Positions 60,790 through 64,000 of a stretch of DNA of 64,000 nucleotides are shown in pieces. The stretch lies in contig RSEF01000002.1 in assembly GCA_003993805.1 (NCBI GenBank), forward strand, positions 67,303,879 through 67,367,878, in the 5' to 3' direction. The position numbers and the translations under genes are program-made. The notes beneath the pieces were generated by a model that was given only the letters and a program-made list of their open reading frames with translations, did no database searches and was not told the DNA's origin. This DNA comes from Himantopus leucocephalus (lineage: Eukaryota; Chordata; Aves; Charadriiformes; Recurvirostridae). Position 1 is the stretch's first letter; the number at the start of each line of letters is the position of its first letter.

Positions 60790-62330
60790 TCCCAGACGGC
60801 CTTTTCGATGCCTCAGCCCCCTGTCGCGCCAGTGCCCAGGCCAGAGGCTGCGCCGAGCACTGCTCGGCCTGACCCAGCCCGCCAAGGTCGGGCCCTCGCG
60901 GGGCCACGGCCCCCGCCCAGTGTCCTGCCCTCACACGGGGCAGCGGCAGCGGGACGGGCAGCTGCTGCCGTTCCCCCGAGGACGCCAGGGGGTGACCGGC
61001 TGCTTGCCGGGGCGACTCCCGCGCCCCGGCCACGCACGGGGGAGCGAGCGGGGCNGGGGGGAGCACAAGCCCGGCCCGCTCCCCAGCCGCCAGGTCGCGG
61101 CCCCTCCGGGACGCCCCGCCGGCCGGGCAGGACGCGCTCCCGGTGGCCCCGTTCCCCGGACGATGCAGAAGAACTCGGAGGCGTCCAGCAAAGACCTGGC
61201 GGCCCTCACCCCTGCCGGCTCCGCACCTGCAAACCTGCGTACCGGAGCCACGGGGGCAGAGNGGGGGGAGCACAAGCCCGGCCCGCTCCCCAGCCGCCAG
61301 GTCGCGGCCCCTCCGGGACATCCCGCCGGCCGGGCAGGACGCGCTCCCGGTGGCCCCGTTCCCCGGGCGATGCAGAAGAACTCGGCAGCGTCCAGCAAAG
61401 ACCTGGCGGCCCTCACCCTTGCCGGCTCCGCACCTGCAGACCTGCGTACCGGAGCCACGGNCACGGGGGCAGAGCCGAGTCCGCTCCGGCCCGGCCCGAC
61501 AGCCCCCCCGCCCTGCCCCGGCCCCGCAGCGCCCGGCCGCGGCGCCCCCTAGCGCAGCGCGGCAGCGCAGCCCCCTCCCGGCGGCAGCGGTGGGGCAGCG
61601 CGGCATCAGCCTCCCCCGGGAGGGCCGCGACCGGCCCCCTCTCCCCTCCACCCCGGCCCGGGAGGCGAAGGGGCCCCGCTGTACCCCCCTCCCCCGCCGG
61701 GCGGCCGCTGCCCCACCGCCACCTCCCCTGCCGGGAGCTCCGCGCCGTCCACCCCCCGTGACGGCGCCGACGGTCAGGGGACCCTCCCCCGCCAAACTGC
61801 CGAGCCCAAGTTTGCCGGGAGCGGCGGCCCCGGGGCGGCGGGGTTTACCTGTCCCTCCTGCCGCTCCCCTCGGCCGGCTGAGCAGCGGCAGCTGCGCTAG
61901 CTGCGGCTCTCCCACCCCGGTCCCATCTCCGCTCTGCGCCGCCCCGGCCCCAGACACCACGTATTATGTACGGCCCGGAGCGCCGCTCGCTGCCGCTCCG
62001 TGCCTGCGCACTGAGCCGCCGCCGCCACTGGCGGCGGGGCGCCGGGCCGCGCTCGCCCCGCCACCCCCGCCCGGAGGCGGCTTTCCGGGGCGGCGGCTCG
62101 GGCCGGGGTGTGGGGGAACGACACCGCCGTGCCCGCGGGCCCGGGCCGTCCCCTCCCCCGGCTGCCGTGAGGAGGGTCCCTCCGGCCGCGCCGCTCCCCG
62201 GGGCGGGCAGGCCCGCAGGTGCACGGAGCGGCGGCCCCGGTGCCCGCCAAGGTGACCGGGGTGTCCTCCCTCCTGGGTGGCGGGAGCAGGAGGGCCCTTG
62301 GGCCGGGTCCGTAATCGCCACCCCCGCTCC
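60790..62330. promoter_or_regulatory. Unassigned CpG island with minus-strand donor
   Basis: About 1.5 kb of very GC-rich, CpG-dense sequence has abrupt AT-rich borders. It is far from DCDC2 exon 1 and matches no exon I recognise. On the minus strand a strong donor GGGACAG|GTAAAC ends a putative exon at 61849. Upstream of it are GC-rich 5'-UTR-like sequence and a single AT-rich word near 61961-61972 (TATTATGTA on the plus strand). The island could be the start of an antisense or neighbouring gene, or an intronic promoter. Several single Ns and a duplicated segment lie inside it. Confidence 0.6.
61056..61461. repeat. Duplicate 0.2-kb segment between single Ns (likely redundant contig)
   Basis: Single Ns at 61055, 61262 and 61461 bound two neighbouring copies (61056-61261 and 61263-61460) that differ at only a handful of bases. 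The end of the first copy (CACGGGGGCAGAG) is identical to the 13 bases immediately after the last N. The first copy therefore joins directly to the right-hand sequence, and the second copy is probably an allelic or error-containing duplicate placed in the scaffold. Confidence 0.8.
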
Positions 62331-64000
62331 CCCCCCTTTTAATCAGCACTGAAAAATGCAGGGGGTCGAGGCTCTGGTGTTTGTCCAGTCGAGAGGATGG
62401 ACATCAGAAAAGGTGATGTATATGAGCTACGAAGCCCTGAGAAGTGGTGGTTGGGGAAGTAAATGGGCCAGCAGGAGACCCAGCTGGACTTTTAAGGGAA
62501 ACAGAGTGGGGCTGAGGGCCAAGCACCGGGGGCTTGGGGCTGCCCTGGTAACAACAGGTTGGTGGTGCGGCGGGAAAGGATTTCAAAGGAGAAGGTTTGG
62601 GGAATTAAGGAAGCCGGTAAGGGACGAGGCAGAGGGCGTAACAAGGCACTAAGAGCTGGAGATGCTGACATGTATCCCACAAAGAGGCAATGTGCAGTTC
62701 CTCTGAAAAAATAATGAGAACGTAAAGGGCAGGAACGCTAGAGAGTTATTTGAATGCTCTGCACTGGAATACACATGAAAATAGGGTATTGTTGCATACA
62801 GAAAAAATGGAAGAGCATTGAAGCAAAATGGGGTGGTATTAGCCGAAGGAAAAACAAGGTCTTTTAAAAGTGCTTAAGTCACAATAGTAGATGAAGAAGG
62901 AGTTGAGATTAGTGGTGGTTTCATTAATAGCAATGCCCAATCTCCTTTGAAAAACCCCTGCATGTGATGACAACAGTAAGTTCGGGCAAATGCATACTAG
63001 GAATCATAAAAATAGGGGTTACATTTGGAGGAAGACATGCTGGTTTCAGTAGATTTCATCCTGTCCTTCCAAAGGTGTTATGCCATTCCTGTTTTAAGTA
63101 ATGAGTAATGCCAAAAGTGGTTCCCCTGACCTGAGCAGAGCTACTTCCACAGCAGGGTGCTATTTAGTGAGTAGCATTGGCATACCCCAGCCCGAGGCAA
63201 CTAACAAGGCAATACACTGACAATTGTTTGTGAAAAACCAGGAAAATACAGTGAGGTGATAAATGAGTGAAAAGCAGGATGGAGTATCTATCTTAAAAGA
63301 TTGTCGTGTAAGACTAACACCAGATTCACATGTGGTATTACAGTTAGGATTGAATGCTGCTTTATCCCAGATCAGGAAGATGTCTTCTATAGAAAAAGCA
63401 ATTAATCTACATGAGCTGTCCTCTCTCTATTCACAAAACTAGTTTCTTTTGATTACTTAACTACTGACAAAGGGAATAAATAAAAGGAATATGAAATACC
63501 TGTGGTGGCCCAGTACAGTTTTGTTTCCCGACTCAGAAGTGATATGCTCAGTGAACCAAGACAAATTAGTATTGTAGCAATAGGGACATTTTCAGTAATG
63601 CTTAAAATTATCTGTGAACTCCAAATTAACAACCCTGAAGATTAACAATAAAATCAGAAGTTGCTTTTAGCGCCCTGTTAGTGCATTAGGAAAACTGTAC
63701 ATTCAGTCTGAGATCAGAGCTGCTCTTGAAGTACAGCTGAGCTTGGTTATGAGAGGCGTTGAACAGAAGAGTGTAAATGTCCTGTTTAGCATCGAAATCA
63801 GTAACGTCAATGCAAAAATGTTTTAGAATACCAGGACCTTTAGGTCATGGTGTGACTCATGACGTGAGCTGCTGTTACATGAAGGAATTTCCAAATTTAA
63901 GTTTTTCCTCAGTTCTTAGCTTTCACAAAATTTAGGCTGTGTTTATCTCGAAGGCTTCAGCTGGGAGAGTGTAATATTCTACCTCAAGCTGTAGATGTTG
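62331..64000. other. Presumed DCDC2 intron 2, third part
   Basis: This is AT-rich sequence from the edge of the CpG island to the window end. No exon or repeat was recognised. Confidence 0.45.

Noticed and set aside
60719..61960. Minus-strand open frame of about 413 codons
   Set aside because: It starts at GTG, crosses ambiguous bases and the duplicated segment, and is Gly/Ala/Arg/Pro-rich, as expected from a CpG island read in a stop-poor frame. A strong donor at 61849 interrupts it. No domain was recognised.
54744..64000. A READ1-like compound short repeat in DCDC2 intron 2
   Set aside because: The visible part of the intron contains no purine-rich compound tetranucleotide array like the human element. 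The duplicated GC-rich segment is different in sequence and probably artefactual.

Overview
The window is eukaryotic and almost certainly avian. Coding exons are short, split by kilobase introns and flanked by GT-AG sites. The interspersed repeats are CR1 LINE fragments with the bird-type 3' end, plus one ERVL-type long terminal repeat. The three recognisable genes are KIAA0319, MRS2 and DCDC2, which belong to the vertebrate 6p22-type neighbourhood (human 6p22.3, the dyslexia-candidate locus). No prokaryotic-style operon, CRISPR array, tRNA or rRNA was seen.

Layout. Positions 1-19182 hold the 5' coding part of KIAA0319 on the minus strand. The signal-peptide exon is at 19142-19094, the MANSC-domain exon at 9793-8981, a possible small exon at 4648-4458 and a Pro/Ser/Thr-rich linker exon at 398-215. 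The PKD repeats and transmembrane part lie left of the window. Positions 19.2-40 kb are AT-rich with no recognised gene, containing CR1 copies and a 1000-N gap inside a CR1 element. At 41139-41831 (minus) are exons 1 and 2 of MRS2, the inner-mitochondrial-membrane Mg2+ channel, in a CpG island next to another 1000-N gap. DCDC2 starts at 49832 (plus) in a second CpG island. It continues with exon 2 at 54692-54743 and then intron 2, which runs past the right edge and contains a third 1000-N gap and an unassigned CpG island at about 60.8-62.3 kb.

How it fits together. MRS2 and DCDC2 are head to head, as in mammals. KIAA0319 encodes a plasma-membrane adhesion/endocytic glycoprotein, DCDC2 a ciliary/microtubule doublecortin protein, and MRS2 a mitochondrial Mg2+ channel. 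They are neighbours by descent, not members of one pathway. In human, GPLD1 and ALDH5A1 lie between MRS2 and KIAA0319, and KIAA0319 is on the same strand as DCDC2. Here both intervening genes and the rest of MRS2 are missing and KIAA0319 is inverted, so the region is either rearranged or misjoined at the 40051-41050 gap.

Assembly quality matters here. Three gaps are exactly 1000 N, and several single Ns separate near-identical neighbouring sequence (1069-1600 and 61056-61461), the mark of unmerged overlapping contigs. I did not find a convincing new biological system. The most useful results are exons too short to appear as long open reading frames, the gene-order conflict, the redundant contig copies, and two CpG islands with strong minus-strand splice donors that imply unannotated antisense transcripts.
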